A DNA stretch of 6,325 nucleotides, taken from Candidatus Bathyarchaeota archaeon. Its GTDB lineage: Archaea; Thermoproteota; Bathyarchaeia; 40CM-2-53-6; RBG-13-38-9. The notes below the pieces were generated by a model, which saw only the letters and a program-made list of their open reading frames with translations, made no database searches and had not been told where the DNA came from. Shown piece after piece: positions 5,139 through 6,325 of this stretch. Position 1 is the stretch's first letter, and the number at the start of each line of letters is the position of its first letter. Location: the NCBI GenBank assembly GCA_023144075.1, contig JAGLGJ010000066.1, forward strand, positions 1-6,325, in the 5' to 3' direction. Both the position numbers and the translations under genes were made by a program.

Positions 5139-6325
5139 ATGGTTTTCGTCGGTCTCAGTTTTGGAGTGTTTTGCGCAAATATTGGATTTCTTGCTACAGT
5201 AACATTTGTTCCGTTATTTGCAAGATCATTAGGGATAGGAATGGCTGAAATTGGATTCATAATGGGGATGTATTTCATTGTTGCAACAATAATGATGGTT
5301 ACTATTGGAAGCCTTTCAGACATTGGTGGGCTTAGAAACATAATTATTGTAATCGGTCTAGCCGGATCTGCAGTTATCTATTGGTTGATAGGAATAAGCA
5401 CAACTTACCCTCAACTACTGATTTTAGCGGGGCTTTTAGCAGCTGCAGACTCTGCATATCGGCCCACCTCAGTCGTGGTCATAGCTCAGTTATCTTCACG
5501 ATCAACGCTCGGTAGAAACATCGGAATATTCAATGCTTTCATTGCAGGAGGCATGGGTGTTGGATGTTTAATCGGAGGGCAGATTGCGGACAAATTTGGA
5601 TTATCAAGTGTCTTCACAATGTCTGCACTCATACTTGTTGTCGGAACTTTATCTTCAATGACGAGTCTGAGGTTTGACAAAAAAAATATTTTCAGATCTA
5701 ATTCAAGGTCTTGGAAAAGAATAAATCTCAATCTATCTTCCATGCGAAGAGAATATCTGATAACGAGTGGTCTTTTACTTTTATGTGTAGGTATTTTCTT
5801 TAGAAATGCAGGTTTTAGAGGAGTGACCTCTTTTCTCCCAATCTATTTGACGAATCTTGGTGCTGATAACTCCCTAATCGGATTAATCATAGCTTTCAAT
5901 TTTGCTGTTCAAATAATTTTAATGCCTTCGATAGGCTGGATGTCAGATAGAATTGGTAGAAAGCGAATTCTAAGTTTAGGAATGTTTGCAACATTTCTGG
6001 CCACATTCCTACTTTCGACAGTAAATAATCCCCTTGAAGTATTTGGAATTGAATTAGCTGTAGCTTTCTCTTGGGCATGTCTACTAGTGGCAAGTAACGC
6101 TTTCGTTGCAGATATTTCACCACCAGAAAGACTTGGAAGTATGATGGGTTTAGTCTTTACATCAATGAATCTTGGTGGTGTAATTGGGCCAATAGTAGCT
6201 GGAATCACATCAGAGATTTTTAATCTCAAAGTAACATTTCAAATTCTTTCTATTTTTCCATTAATTGCTCTCATACTATCATTGACACTGATTAGAGAAT
6301 CGAAAAAAGAAAGTCCAATAGTAGA
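5139..6325 (+). CDS. Major facilitator superfamily transporter, 3' end beyond the window
   Basis: The frame is open from an in-frame TGA at 5094 to the window end; 395 codons are visible from the ATG at 5139. The protein is very hydrophobic, with alternating membrane segments in two halves around a basic central loop (about residues 170-205, RFDKKNIF...SMRREY), the pattern of a 12-helix MFS carrier. MFS motif A is clear in the second half (GWMSDRIGRKR, about residues 266-276) and degenerate in the first (GSLSDIGGLR, about 49-58). A SPPERLGSMMGL segment near residue 327 is typical of the loop before helix 11. The last helix appears to end near RESKKES, so the stop is probably only a short distance outside. 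GAGG at 5135-5138 abuts the ATG, too close to be its ribosome-binding site; GTG at 5118 or TTG at 5133 are possible starts. The substrate cannot be predicted; drug or metabolite efflux and sugar uptake are all possible. Confidence 0.87.
   Translation, partial: MVFVGLSFGVFCANIGFLATVTFVPLFARSLGIGMAEIGFIMGMYFIVATIMMVTIGSLSDIGGLRNIIIVIGLAGSAVIYWLIGISTTYPQLLILAGLLAAADSAYRPTSVVVIAQLSSRSTLGRNIGIFNAFIAGGMGVGCLIGGQIADKFGLSSVFTMSALILVVGTLSSMTSLRFDKKNIFRSNSRSWKRINLNLSSMRREYLITSGLLLLCVGIFFRNAGFRGVTSFLPIYLTNLGADNSLIGLIIAFNFAVQIILMPSIGWMSDRIGRKRILSLGMFATFLATFLLSTVNNPLEVFGIELAVAFSWACLLVASNAFVADISPPERLGSMMGLVFTSMNLGGVIGPIVAGITSEIFNLKVTFQILSIFPLIALILSLTLIRESKKESPIV

Noticed and set aside
5126..6229. Minus-strand ORFs opposite the transporter
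   Set aside because: The plus strand is one continuous MFS frame with family motifs; the minus ORFs overlap one another and resemble no protein I recognise.

Overview
The window reads as archaeal chromosomal DNA, AT-rich, most likely from the TACK side (Bathyarchaeia- or Nitrososphaeria-like). The reasons are an archaeal aEF-2 with an RQMTI-type switch region, a short crenarchaeal-type XPF nuclease without a helicase, an archaeal stand-alone 6-phospho-3-hexuloisomerase, the archaeal/eukaryotic diphthamide enzyme Dph6, TATA-like boxes, poly-T ends and frequent TTG/GTG starts. The lineage is inferred; no rRNA or other marker is present.

Layout. Bases 1-145 are a leader with TATA-like boxes. 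At 146-829 (+) is a short XPF/Mus81-family nuclease (ERCC4 domain plus helix-hairpin-helix). After 47 nt comes hxlB (877-1476, +), whose 3' end overlaps by 14 bp the 3' end of the convergent dph6 gene (1463-2197, -). A 338-bp divergent intergenic region follows, with likely promoters for dph6 and EF-2 and a possible third TATA box in front of an unassigned stretch. The EF-2 gene (fusA/aef2, +) occupies 2536-4754. A convergent gene for a 60-residue single-pass membrane protein (4774-4956, -) and an MFS transporter that runs off the window (5139-6325, +) complete it.

The main discovery is in EF-2. The reading frame from the ribosome-binding site at 2523-2527 encodes the expected N terminus but stops at a TAG at 2605. 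The GTPase frame resumes on the other side, shifted. Removing exactly 32 nt (2600-2631) restores an unbroken 728-residue EF-2 and the expected QIRNIGIIAHVDHGKTT stretch. The RNA around these points can fold into a bulge-helix-bulge: a 4-bp central helix, two 3-nt bulges, and an intron hairpin. Cutting between the second and third nucleotides of each bulge, as the archaeal tRNA splicing endonuclease does, removes precisely these 32 nt. I therefore read it as a protein-coding mRNA intron spliced by the tRNA machinery, placed just before the P-loop.

How the genes connect: Dph6 catalyses the last step of diphthamide formation on EF-2, and its gene sits head to head with its only known substrate. 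EF-2 retains the diphthamide-site histidine (His595 of the spliced protein). HxlB probably serves pentose-phosphate supply by the reversed ribulose monophosphate route, and XPF serves DNA repair. These two and the transporter have no evident link to translation.
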